From: Plantago elongata
Lineage: Eukaryota; Streptophyta; Magnoliopsida; Lamiales; Plantaginaceae
Direction of reading: 5' to 3'
DNA length: 64,000 nucleotides
Assembly (NCBI GenBank): GCA_036897095.1
Contig: JAYMSP010000166.1
Coordinates: 1-64,000, forward strand
Shown here: positions 12,062 through 23,659 of the stretch, piece after piece
Numbering within the stretch: position 1 is the stretch's first letter
Layout: every line of letters starts with the position of its first letter
Notes under the pieces: model-generated
The model's input: the letters and a program-made list of their open reading frames with translations, nothing else
Told to the model about the DNA's origin: nothing
Database searches by the model: none
Made by a program: the position numbers and the translations under genes

Positions 12062-12213
12062 TGTTTGGATGGACATTTGAGTGGGCATTTGGATGGATTT
12101 TGGTGAAAATTGTGTTTGGATGGACATTTGAGTGGGGTATTTTAAATGTATTTTAGGCTAAATCACTGTTATCGAGCCAAACGGGAATATTCAAATCTCC
12201 ATCCAAACACCCC
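12062..12213. mobile_element. hAT-like MITE with terminal inverted repeats and 8-bp target duplication
   Basis: A 152-bp non-coding segment whose ends are inverted copies: left TGTTTGGATGGACATTTGA, right (reverse complement) TGTTTGGATGGAGATTTGA preceded by GGGG. TAAGTGGT occurs at both 12054-12061 and 12214-12221, as an 8-bp target duplication would. Eight bases and an end of the form (T)AGGGGTGTTTGG are typical of hAT MITEs. The left end seems to lack the leading Gs, so the exact boundaries and the duplication overlap slightly in interpretation. No coding capacity. Confidence 0.65.
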
Positions 12214-12221
12214 TAAGTGGT

Positions 12222-12712
12222 GATGGGGGAACTTGTGGTGGCACAAAAGCATTGGTTAACAATGACTAATCATCTTCCATGCAGGGTATCTACTTATAAA
12301 TAAATAAAGAAAAGATATACTGACTGTAATAATAAAATTAATTATTACTCACTCATAAGGTCTGACCAAGTAAAATTGTAAAAGTAGCAGTACCATGTAG
12401 TACAAAACGAGAAATGCAATGCAGATTATTGTTGGGTCAAAAGGGACATAAAGATGTCATTAAGTATGTGGTACAACTAGCTACCGATGAACTTTCCCAT
12501 TCTTTATTTTAATCAAATAAGTGAAAATTAAACTAATTATTTAACACCGCCTTTTGTATCTGCTTCACAATTAACGAATGGTTGGTAGGCTAAAATGCAA
12601 CCTGTCTTAGGTTAATTATTTATTAATCAATTCTAATCACAAGTTTAATTGTTTTATACTCCACATCATAGTTGGAAGATCATCCGATCTTATCTTTTTA
12701 ACGGAAAATTAC
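12222..12712. other. Intergenic spacer, no gene seen
   Basis: AT-rich, without an open frame or family that I recognise. Confidence 0.5.
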
Positions 12713-12845
12713 TTCAGTTCAGTTCAATTCGACTTAATTATAATTTATACCTTACTTCAATTCAGTCTAATTCATTTCAATTCAGTCCAGTCTAGTACAA
12801 TTTAGTTCAGTTCAGTCCAGTGTAGTTTAGCACAGTCCAACCGAA
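12713..12845. repeat. Degenerate pentamer array (CAGTT/CAGTC/CAATT)
   Basis: The stretch is built mostly of five-base units such as TTCAG, TCCAG, TTCAA and CTTAA in register, for example TTCAGTTCAGTCCAGTGTAG near 12805. It reads as an old, mutated simple repeat. Confidence 0.65.
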
Positions 12846-14734
12846 TCATCTTTGAAACTGAACCTTTTTAGTATTGCTAGTTAGGTCGTATAAGGATTAA
12901 TTAGTAGAACAATTAAATACTCCGATAACGTTGGTTTTCCTTAAACAATTCATAATTTCATGATTAGAACATCAATTAATAAAATAAATTGCAGAATTGC
13001 CTTTGACAGGTATAAAAATGTACAAGAGTGCGTTACAACTAAAACTATGAACATTATAATTTTTATTAGACACATCATTATAATGAGTATAGCATAAAAT
13101 ATTAAAACACTATTAATATTATTTAAAATGTTATACTTATAAAGATGAACATGAGTTTTGATCCCCCTCCTTCTATGCATTAGCCATCCTTTTCAATTTG
13201 AGTATTTCTTCTTTAATCGATAAATAATGACTCTAACCTAATTTATTTGTTTGAGGTGACAATTTTTGATAGAGTAAGAAGGTAATCCATATAGTACTAC
13301 TAAGAAAGATACATGTGAAACTATTTTCAAAGATCTGTGAGACATGTTTGCAGTAGAAATATAAATTTGGGAAATAAACTTCCAAATCAATTGTCACGAG
13401 ACTACAACATAAGGTGGTACCTCACAATCAAGTGTGCGAGTAAATAGTAATAATAGCACGGCATCATAAATCAGACAGGTGTCAACCAAACAATGCATAC
13501 CATATACTAACTAGTACATTGCAAAATTGAAGGTTGTGAACTGAAACAAGGTTTCCAGCTAACGACTTGTACTGTGAATAAAAAGGGGACCAAGCACAAA
13601 CGTTACATTCATCGTACACATATAATTGGTCACTTGGTGTTTATTCAACTTAAGTGCATAATTAGTGTTTATTGAGCTCGTGCATAATTGGTGTTAAAGC
13701 TGTTGGTGCTCTAAATAACTAAATTGTCCGTAAGAGCTCGTTAAAATGACTAATCAATGTTATAACTTATAATTGTGCTAAAAATACATCATCACCAACT
13801 TGTCAAACATAATTTCAATCAAGCAACGATTATCAACCCTTTAGAGCATGTCACTATTTTTCACTTTTCATAGTTGCTCACTGTAAATTTGCAAATTCAT
13901 TCATTCTTTTTAACCAACCGGAGTATCCTGACTTTTATAAGATCTTTTAAACTCGGTTCATCTTGTACAATTAGATGGGCACATACACACATAGTAAATC
14001 AATTGTAATCAAGTATTACTCGACTCGAATAGTATAACGAGCTTCCAATTAAGCTCAAGCGTAACTTGAACAAGTTGGGCTTAGCTCACATAATAGCATT
14101 AACCATGCATCATGGTAAGGTAGAGTTGAGTTTTACCTTAATTAGGAGACCGTTAGAAGTTGAGCTCCAATTTTATCATAGATCATGATGGACAAAGCTA
14201 AATTTTTGGAAGAAATGCGGACTTATTTTTTAGGTTGGAAGAGATTATTGTAACATAAAAATATATATACAATACAAAGGAAATTAAAATTCAGCAAAGA
14301 CAAATATATTCTTGTGGTCCTCCTAACTCCGCCTAAAAGACCAAAAGACATGATAACTTGACTCAAATTTCTAACTTTCAGAGGCCTGATATTGCATAGT
14401 TGTGTGTAATGGAGATTGAAAGCATATGGTCAAATTTACAGATAGAGGAAGTTCTTTTGAAAAGATGAAAAAAGTGAAAGATGCAGTATAATTGCAGATT
14501 GGTTAGGAAAGGTTCATGGCCTCATTTATGATGGACCACATTTGTATTTGGTCAGCCTATTTCTATCAACTGGAAAATGGCAATTAGATATTCATGATCA
14601 CTAGTGCACTCTCAACACATGCCATTCTCATGAAATATTGGTTGCTTGGAAATTTTGAATGATGATAGTTGAAGGATACTATTAGTTTAATTGGATAGAC
14701 AAAATTACATCACATAAACAGTCAAACAGATATA
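12846..14734. other. Gene-poor AT-rich spacer
   Basis: About 1.9 kb with no supported gene. The only open frame of any length (12950-13180, -) is Ile/Leu-rich translated AT DNA without family signal. Around 14020-14100 there are worn GAGCTT/AAGCTC-type repeat traces. Confidence 0.5.
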
Positions 14735-15154
14735 CACTACAATACTATGTGGTATATCAATTTTGTTGTCCAAAATCAAGAACGAGATTGTTGTCAAAAA
14801 ATCGTCGTTTAGGAGAGCATCAGACTTATTCTTTCATTCAGTAAACCTCTCTCTGTCATAAGCATCAACCAGGTATATAACCGCGGCGACTCGGACATAA
14901 TAATCTCTCCAAACCCTACGTGCAATTCTATATATGTCCTCCCAACTCAACAACTTTGAATTTAATCTTTCCAATACTCAACTCCATTATATCGAATGTT
15001 GCGTCGACCCATGTTGTACCAATCTACCATCCTTGAGCATATGAAGAAGAGTCGTCTTTCCGGCACTATCGAGACCTAGAAACATAATCTTGGCCTCCTT
15101 ATGCCAAAAACCTAGAGATGCAAGCACATCGTAAAACCAATCGACCAGAAACAG
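14735..15154 (-). pseudogene. SAR1-type small GTPase processed pseudogene
   Basis: SAR1 GTPases start COPII coat assembly at the ER. The minus strand reads, without introns, [21 protein letters not shown], then the P-loop [50 protein letters not shown] and ending FLILDNKIDIP. It is broken: the start codon position reads CTG, a frame slip follows the QH segment, stops interrupt the switch region (WDLGGH is lost) and another stop falls after ERFTE. It stops at NKIDIP, so the last third is missing. Lack of introns across several segments points to a retrocopy; no poly(A) tail or flanking duplication is clear. Expression is unlikely. Confidence 0.85.
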
Positions 15155-15656
15155 TCTTGGTCAAGGAAATTGAGGAAGAAACAAGGCTAGAGGTAGAAAT
15201 TTCGATCGGTCTAGCAGTAAAAATTAAAGATGTGATAAATTACTTGCATTATTATCTGACATAAGCCTCTTTATAAATAAAAATACTTTATAGTATCGTG
15301 GTAGTAAAATGCTATAGTATCTCTTATAAGTTAAGAAAGTAGAATTCTACTAGTAATCAACTTCGTTAATACGTTCTAATTCTACCTCCTAGTTCGTGTT
15401 TTCGTAAATAATTTCCACCATGGCTCGATCCGACCCGACTTGACCTGGCATGTTTATTGTCCATCGTGGATACTGTTGTCGTTTCGTTCTACTATATAGA
15501 AAAGAAAAGGAAATAAAAAGCGTGAAAATTTACTCTGCCGTCCTTCCCTTCTCCAATTCAGTGAAATAATTAGCGGCGATTTCCACATAGAATTGTCAGG
15601 TCAGAAGCTAAAGATCGATTGAAGAAGAACCAACCCTTACCTAGCTCTGCTCTCAG

Positions 15657-15880
15657 GTCATTTTCTATTCTGCTCTTTTGGTGAGTGAAAAACCCAATCT
15701 TTCTTTCCTTGTTTATGTATTTCTGCATCGAAATTCTTCTATGTATATGATGTGTTTAATTGTTTGCATACATCAATGTTGGCTAGAATTATCTCAATTT
15801 TAGGGCTTTCTTCACGATTATGCTTATTCTCGTATGGGTTTTAGTTTTACTTTACCTTTGTATATATTCGCGTGCTACAG
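15657..15880 (+). other. Probable 5' UTR intron of the hAT-derived gene
   Basis: CTCAG|GTCATT at 15656/15657 and GCTACAG| at 15880 bracket a T-rich stretch just before the coding start at 15926. A leader intron fits the branch of genes next to it, but without transcript data this is inference. Confidence 0.45.
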
Positions 15881-15925
15881 GTATGACCTAGAGATAGTTT
15901 TAATTTTGTAAAATTGAGTTCTGTA

Positions 15926-18900
15926 ATGGAGACGCCAGCTTCCGGGACTCCTCGACAGAAGCGTGATCCCGCCTGGAAGCATTGCGAAAGGATTCCTACT
16001 GATGCTGGCAAGGTCCAGATTAAGTGTAATTACTGTAGGAAAGTTTTCAAGGGTGGTGGCATTTATAGGATTAAAGAACACCTTGCAGGGCAGAAAGGTA
16101 ATGGTGTCACTTGTTCGAATGTGCAGCCTGAGGTACGGCGTGAAATGATGGATTGTTTGAATGAGATTTCGGGGAAGAAGGGAAAGAACCAAAGGGTTCT
16201 GGAGGGGTTATCTGGTGGTGACAATCCGGGGACTAGTGCTGAACTTCCCAACGATGGGTCTGGTCAGAATGGTGAAACAGAGGCAGTTTCTCTTGACGAT
16301 ATATTTGAGAATGATTTTACCACACCTAATGGCCAAGAGGTCCGGGTTAAAAGCATGTCGGGCGGTACATTGCAGAAACATGGAGTCAGCAAGGACATTT
16401 GTGTGGTTGGAGCTGATGCGGCTCCTTTGAGTATTGAGCCAGCATTTGGGACTCGACCAAAGCGTGACCCAGCATGGAAGCACTGCAAAATGTTTAAGAA
16501 TGAAGAGGGCAAGGTTTGGCTAAAGTGTAACTACTGCGGAAAGATTTTCAAGGGTGGTGGCATTTATAGGATCAAAGAACACCTAGCAGGGCAGAAAGGG
16601 AATGGTGTGACGTGTACAACGGTTGATCATGATGTACGGATTGAAATGCTAGAATGTCTGAATGTGGTATCTGGAGAAAAAAGGAAAAGTACAAAAAAGC
16701 AGAAACTACTGGACTTTAAGCCCATTCATAATGATCCAGGGATAAGTGGGGCTGAAGTTGCATACGATGAGGTATCTAATAATCCGGGTGATTTGAATGT
16801 TGAATCAGGTGTGCTCCATGGACACGATTCCAATTATTATGCAGGTAGAGAAGACAGGGTCTTTTTAAAATCTTGTGGTAAAAACCCGAAAAAAAGATTC
16901 CGAGAAGAACCTGATGACTATAATGGAATTGCTCTGACTACTTCCGGACCTGGAAGTCTGAAGAAGTCAAGCAGTGAGGTTCAAATGGCTGTAGGGCGAT
17001 TCTTCTTCAATGTTGGGTTGCCTATGGATGCTGTGAAGTCTGCCTATTTCCAGCCAATGATTGATGCAATTGCTTCTCAAGGCCAAGGAGCTCGTGGTCC
17101 ATCGTACAGTGATCTAAGAAGCTGGATTTTGAAGAATTCAGTTGACGAAGTGAGAAAAGATGTTGAACAATGCAAGGAAGCCTGGGCAAAGACTGGTTGC
17201 TCGATTTTGGTAAATGAATGGAATTCAGTAAAAGGGAAAACTTTTGTTAACTTTCTTGTCTATTGTTCTCAAGGTACAATCTTTTTGAGATCCGCAGATA
17301 TATCGAGTGCCATAGACTCTGCAGATGTTCTTCACGAATTGATGAGGGAGACAGTGGAAGAGGTTGGTGTGAGGAATGTTTTGCAAGTGATGACCAGCTG
17401 TGAAGAAAGGTATGTTATTGCTGGGAAGAAACTAATGGATACTTACCCAACTGTGTTTTGGACTCCTTGTGCTGGTCACTGCATTGATTTGATGCTCAAG
17501 GACATTGGGGAACTTCCATGGGTGAACATTATATTTGATCAAGCCAAATTAATCTCAAGATATATTTATTCTGATAACATGGTTTTGAACATGATGAGGC
17601 GATTCACGTCTGGTGTTGATTTGGTTGATCTGAGAATTACACGTTCATCCAGTGATTTTATGACACTGAAACGGATCTCAAGTTTGAGAAGTAATCTGGA
17701 GTCAATGTTTACCTCAGAAGAGTGGATGGAAAGCCCTCATTCGAAAACACCAGAGGGTATAACTATCTTAGAATATATCACTACCGATTCATTCTGGTCC
17801 ACTTGTGCCTCCATAGCCCGTGTTGCAGATCCGCTCTTACGACTATTGAGGATAGTTGGCAGTGGAAAGATGCCTGCAATGGGATTTGTTTATGCAGGTC
17901 TCTACCGAGCTAAGGAAACAATCAAGAAGGAATTAGTTGATGAGAAAGAGTATTCGGTTTATTGGAATATCATAAATCACAGGTGGGAACAGCTTGAGTG
18001 GCACCCCCTTCATGCAGCAGGGTTCTATTTTAACCCCAAATTCTTTTACAGTCTTGAAGTGGATGCGCTTTATCACATCCGGTCTTTAGTATATGATTGC
18101 ATTGAAAAGGTTGTTCCTGAGCCCGAGACCCAAGACAAAATAATGAAGGAAACTGCCTCTTACCAGGGTGGCTCTGGTGACTTTGGACGGAAGATGGCTA
18201 TACGAGCTAGAGACACCTTACCTCCTGGTAAGTCTACTTCATTTGTTCTGTTTGTGGTTATTTTCTGATTATGATATTATCTTATTCTGTTTTCAATAGT
18301 ACCTCGAAGAAATATTTTTTATTTTTTTTACTTTGAATAGTTCCCTAGTCCAAACAACTCACTTGTCACTAACTTGACTGCTGTAGCCGAGTGGTGGTCA
18401 ATATATGGTGGAGGATGCCCTAACTTGAATCGCTTGGCCATATGCATTCTAAGTCAAAGTTGCAGCTTGATCCAGTATAAGTTAAATAAGATCCCTTTTG
18501 AGCTCATGCATGACTGGAAAAATTGCTTGGAGCATCGCAGACTGAGTGACCTTATATTTGTTCAATATAACATGTCGTTGAAGCAGATGTGAGTACAAAA
18601 CATGAGCTCTTTGCTTCAAAGATTGAACTTCAGTATTTTAAAAACAAAAGAAGTAACGTTATGTAGTTTGTAATCATCAACTGCAGGGTTCTTGGCAACA
18701 AACATGAAACTGCAGATCCTATCTCATATGAAAATATGGATATTATTGGAGACTGGGTCGCAGACAGAAAAGTAGGCTCGCTGGGGTTGCATGATGACTG
18801 GGCAGCGATTGATCCACCTTCACTAGGTCAAATTAAGCTCTCAGATCCAGAGAATGATGATATTGAAGCCCTCGGTTCAGGTATTTGCAACTTCATATGG

Positions 18901-19025
18901 CAAATATATGAAAGTATGAATTAGGTTATTCTTGCATTGCTCAGGTTATTTGTGGGTTTGCAGGATTTGATGATCATGAAATTCTAAATGGGGTTAAACA
19001 AGGTGGAATGGGCACCTATTCCTAG
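15926..19025 (+). CDS. Domesticated hAT transposase-like protein with two BED zinc fingers
   Basis: A host gene derived from a hAT transposase; such plant proteins are thought to bind DNA, and the function here is unknown. Exons: 15926-18227, 18387-18588, 18687-18880, 18964-19025, giving 919 residues. Two BED fingers share the pattern DPAWKHC...KCNYC..(V/I)FKGGGIYRIKEHLAG (about residues 10-70 and 180-240), the second an internal duplicate of the first. A DUF659 RNase H-like region (about 340-510) and a C-terminal hAT dimerisation region (about 760-860, AEWWSIYGGGCPNLNRLAI) follow. Active hAT enzymes have TDGW and VTDN around the first two catalytic aspartates; here they read VNEW and MTSC, so transposition is not expected. 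There are no terminal inverted repeats next to the gene. The ATG at 15926 opens METPASGTPRQKRDPAW, as in Arabidopsis relatives. The last coding exon is only 62 bases. Confidence 0.93.
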
Positions 19026-20525
19026 GGAGTTGATGAGATTCTAGATCATGAGCATCAAATGATAAAAAAGAGTAACTATGGTAAGTCACTATTTTTGAAA
19101 AGTCGATTCTGTTTGTTGATTATTATATGATTATCCATGGTCATACTTGGTTATGAATATTCCTCTAAGCAACACCACAGAAGATGGGAGGAATATAGTG
19201 TTGGTTGTCAACATATACTAGTAGTTCTTACATTGCTTGATGTATAGACCCATAGAAGGTTGATATTGTATGATTTATCGAGCAATGTATTGTATTTTTT
19301 ACTGTTGGCATACTCATCTGCATACACAATACAGAAATACTCTTTATACCACTTGGATGGCATTTCATCTTTTACTTGTAGACTGGCGATCTGTACTGTA
19401 GTAGCAGTAGACGCTGACCTCTAAGACTATTAGTCTTTGGTGATATACCTGTGTCTGAAGTTCAAAATAAGGGAAATGATCTCACAAGTTCATGAACATG
19501 TGGGTTCTGTAATTTGTTGAGTTGCATCTATGCCAACCATTTTATCAACAGAAAAAAAGCAAATTCATTTGTGTCTCTTTGGCATATATACACTAGTTGT
19601 TACTCATTTCTGTCCTATGCAGTACATTGATTCAGTCTTGCAAATTACAGTACTTCTTTTCATGTTGATTCTATCGTACTTGGATATTGAAAACTCGATT
19701 TTTATGCATGCAGAATTTCGCAGTTAGAGGTGTACAAAAAGAGCAAAGAAATTTTGTCAATGTTCAAGTCTTACATGTTGGCCAACATCAGTGACAAGTC
19801 TGTGAGATAGGGGGAATTGAATGAGAACATTCTCATCACCGATAATCTACAAGTCTGTGAGATAGTGAGAATTGGGAGCAGATAATACAAGAGCTTTCTT
19901 TTCTGTTTCCTGAACTGTTAGTGTAGTTACATGGCTCCATTGGGCAGCCAATGGATGGTGTTCTAATTTTAGATTTCATTTTAGATATACCTTTATGGAA
20001 TTCCAACAGTGACCATTTGTGTATATTAAGCTCTAACAAGGCTATGTATGACTCAATTGTCTATTGAACAATTTGTGAGTTGTGACGCTGATTAAATCTT
20101 TATATCCCATCTTTATATTGATAGAACAATTGAAAAGTTTGTTATTTGTTGAATAGTTAAGACTAACATAGCCAGGATAGCAGTTCAGCGATGTAGTAAC
20201 GATTCTTGCCAAGTTGATGAAAACTCTAGAAAAAAGAGTCCACATTTGCATGATTGAATCATTATTGCCGGAAAAAAGACACCCAATTACAAATCTTGTA
20301 GGTATACAGACCCCAACAGCAAGAAAACTTGCGGGTCAAAAGAAGGCAGCAACTGTTATTGGAGACGGATTCACAGCTCGCTCAAGCTTGTTTTACTACT
20401 GATCTTCCGTCGACTGGTTTTCACATATCTGTGTTATACTCGGAACTTCACTTACAAGTGTTGTATGACAGACTAGCGAAATCTCAGGTATCGCCACAGG
20501 CAGTACAAGAGATCTTGTAGACGAC
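19026..20525. other. 3' region of the hAT-derived gene and spacer to the ureide permease
   Basis: After the stop at 19025 a strong donor (ACTATG|GTAAGT, 19080/19081) and a pyrimidine-rich acceptor ending ATGCAG at 19713 suggest a 3' UTR intron. A 17-bp direct repeat, ACAAGTCTGTGAGATAG, occurs at 19794-19810 and 19849-19865. The rest is the 3' side of the convergent permease gene. No other gene seen. Confidence 0.45.
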
Positions 20526-22417
20526 TCACATCTTGCGTTGCCCAGAAGATGCAATAAGCAAAGCTACAGCGACTATAAACATGAACAACATGCTCACTAG
20601 CAAAATGTAAGTCTTCCAAGATGATCTCCGGTACTCCCCAAAGAACAGTATGCCCCAAAAGGTGCTCACCAGTGGAAGTGCCTGAAATTTTTATGTCATA
20701 TGTGATCAAACCGCCAATACAATATCCAGTAACCGATATTGTTTTCACAAGATGAGTGCTAACCTGAACACAATCAGCTGCTGCATAACCTGCAGCTTGG
20801 CCCCCCATGAACTGCAAGCCATTGCCCAATCCACACAATAAGCCTGCCAAAAGCGCCCAGTTTCTTCCATCCCAATCTTTAAGGTAGGCTTTCATAGAAG
20901 ATTTTGGTAGTTTGAGCACAGGTCGGTACAGAAACGTAACATTCAAGACCATAGCAACCACAAAGAAGGAAACCGAGAAGTAGAAAAACGCTGTGTAAAC
21001 AACCAAGTGGGGGACCCCTTTACTTAGCATATGCCACTGATCGTTTGTAGCCAAGTTGAATGCAGGGGAAAAGAGAGAGTAACAGGCACCAGCCAAGAAT
21101 GCTATGCTTAGACCCAGCCAGATATTCTTTCCAAGTACCTGTCCGACGACATGATTATTGCACAACACACATATTTCATCATTTAAATGGAAGTGTTGGA
21201 CAAACAAAGATGGCCTGACCTTAATTGCTCTATTGTCCTCAAGCTCGAGAAGATATTCAGCTGATCCGACTTTAGCTTTGCCCTCTTTGTTACTTCCGTC
21301 TTCAACATCCTTCGTGCAATCTACGAGTAGCAAATCTACATAATTTAATTGTTTAGCCTCAAAACACCTAGAGAAGTAGAGACGTATATTTTTGAAAGAT
21401 GGCCTAGTCCCAGAAGCAAAAGTGATAATATACCATTATATGAGTTTGAATCTGTATAATTTGATACTGCCATTGCCCTGAAAACAGATTTGGAGCATAT
21501 ATGATTGACCTTCAGAAAATGATGCTCCACAAAATTTCTGGTAGTGACATTGAAAGTAAATAACCATCAACAAGTCGTGGACTTGTACCCTGTACTTTCT
21601 TTGTTCTTGTTTGCGAGTCTTGTAAGTTTTGCTTCATTATCAGCTGCATTCGATTTATGAACAGCCGATCCAAGACAAACTGCAATGAGGAAGCACCCAA
21701 CTCCAGGAAACAGGATTTCGGCTCTATTGATACGATCATCCAGAAAATAGTTCATTGTCGTCCCTGGAATCGAAGACAACATATCTCATGAACTTCTCAA
21801 ATCCACCTTGGAGAATGCTGCATTCGCTAAAGTCATCAAATGCTAATATTTTGCCTCAAAGAGAATGCCGATTACCTAAAACCACTGCCATGCTGCAAGT
21901 AATCACCTCTGTCAGTGAGAGCCCAACCAAGGCCAAAGAGTATTGTGTTAGCAAGTTTCCAAAGCCAAGAAAAACTCCTCCAACCATGGCCATCAAAACA
22001 GATAGCCAATTATCCTGAAGTTATCAAAAATACACAATCCATGATCTAACATGATCTGCTTATCTAGGCATTTCAACATTTGGATTCAGCCTAAATACCT
22101 ACAAGCAAAAGCCACCAGACTATGTACTTTAAGAAAACACAGCAATATAAAGTAAGCAACAACACACAATCTGTTCATACCTGAAAAAGTTGAGCAATGA
22201 AATTTGGCATACCGGGCTTGCCATCGCCAATCTGACCAACTGTCAATGCTATAACAACAGCGGTCAAGAAATTCGCGAAAGAATAATCAAGATAAGTGTG
22301 CTGCGGCAGGCGGCCACGCCGCTCCATCTGGCCTAAAATTGCAGGCCATGTGCCCAAACACACTAGTGCAACCAACATACAAGCCATTGCTCCTACTTTA
22401 CTCTCCACAAGAAACAT
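20526..22417 (-). CDS. UPS: Ureide permease (UPS family)
   Basis: Plasma-membrane proton-coupled carrier for allantoin, uracil and related heterocycles; it belongs to the drug/metabolite transporter superfamily. Seven exons in order: 22181-22417, 21876-22014, 21589-21763, 21434-21477, 21220-21335, 20764-21138, 20526-20681; phases close to 413 residues. Family motifs are plain: LVCLGTWPAILGQMERRGRL near residue 20, HTYLDYSFANFL, a GTTMNYFLDDRINRAEILFP block and FLIAVCLGSAVH. A charged cytoplasmic loop (about 185-240, including KEGKAKVGSAEYLLELED) is followed by the C-terminal half with GLGNGLQFMGGQAAGYAAAD and LVSTFWGILFFGEYRRSSWK. About ten membrane segments are expected. The first Met of MFLVESKVGAMACML is used; Met11 is an alternative start. 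Which paralogue (UPS1, 2 or 5) cannot be told. Confidence 0.95.
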
Positions 22418-23659
22418 TTTGCCTCAGCAACCAAATTTGATCCCTAACTATAAAGAAAGATACAAGATTGTCAAGAATGATAATAGCTTCTAAACAGCAC
22501 AAAATGGCTCGGGTTGATAGATGAGATTCATCAGACAAACAAAGCAATATATAAACTAAAGGAGATAACTTTAGTTTGAGTGCCTTGTTACAAGTTCAAC
22601 AATTCATCAACATGACTCTCTGATAGCAACAAAGATATATAAATCAACTAAGGAAGCATTTATAGAGATAAAGATACTATATTTAGCAATGATTGGTACC
22701 AAAATGGCCAGAATCCAAAAGAAAAGGACTATATTACACGAGGATAAGCATTAGTTAGCTAGGTAGCTTGTACCATTTAATCAAGACGAGAATCAACATA
22801 AAAGTATGTTGGAGTTATATGATCTGAGCAAGCAAAATATGTTGTAAGAACAAGTGTCAGACACCGTTTGAAGGAGAAAGGTCAGGCAAGTATAGTAGTC
22901 TATTTCATTGGTGTTGTGCTGTCACTAAACATTGTTTTGGACTGTTAATGTGTGGCAAGGCAATCAACTATAGCCAGGTTGCATTTGCTAGTCAAATCCA
23001 AGGGCCATGAATGAAGGGATACAGTAATGCAAATGTCAAAAAGATAAAAAAAAAAACAAGGAAAAATGTCATATTTTGAGAGATACAACTCGATCTCATT
23101 TTAAATGTGTAAAAACATCATAATCATAACCATATAGATAATAGTCATTACTATCAAAATTGTTCATTGTTACATACAAGTAGAAATTACAAAATGAGAA
23201 ATAAAAGAAAACGGATAACATTTCATTTTGAAACGTTCAATTACAACTTCTTATCACTTGTAGTATATAAAATCTCTTGTCTAATTTATTAACTATTTGT
23301 TCAATTTTATTTCTTAATTTTTTACTACTTCTCCAAATCTGTTCTATTTTATCTCAAAATTTAAAAGTAGGATGGAGGGATTAAGAAAAAGCAATTTCTT
23401 ATCTACAAGATTGTAAAAAAAATATTGGTTAGATGAAAAAATCTTGTTCTTATACGATGCAATATATTGAATTTTCAATTTTAAAACCCGGCCCACTAAA
23501 ATAATGGGCTGATATAACATAACAGCAGAAATGGGCTGATATAATTTCCAACGAGAAAAGGCGCACAATTCATATTCTGCGCCATTTTCATCCTCACTTT
23601 GTCTCCAATCCATCTATGGCTGCATAAAGGAAAGATCAAACTTGTTGGTGATCGGAAGA
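22418..23659. other. Divergent spacer between the permease and the F-box pseudogene
   Basis: Contains the permease promoter (minus strand) and AT-rich DNA. The run near 23355-23395 (GGATGGAGGGATTA) resembles one end of a Stowaway element, but I found no matching opposite end. No gene seen. Confidence 0.45.

Noticed and set aside
12950-13180. 76-codon minus-strand frame
   Set aside because: Ile/Leu/Met-rich translation of AT-rich DNA, no splice context or similarity.
15926-19025. Active hAT transposon
   Set aside because: No flanking inverted repeats or 8-bp duplication, catalytic aspartate sites replaced, ordinary host-type introns.
23355-23400. GGATGGAGGGATTA as a Stowaway end
   Set aside because: No opposite end with CTCCCTCC found within 400 bases upstream.
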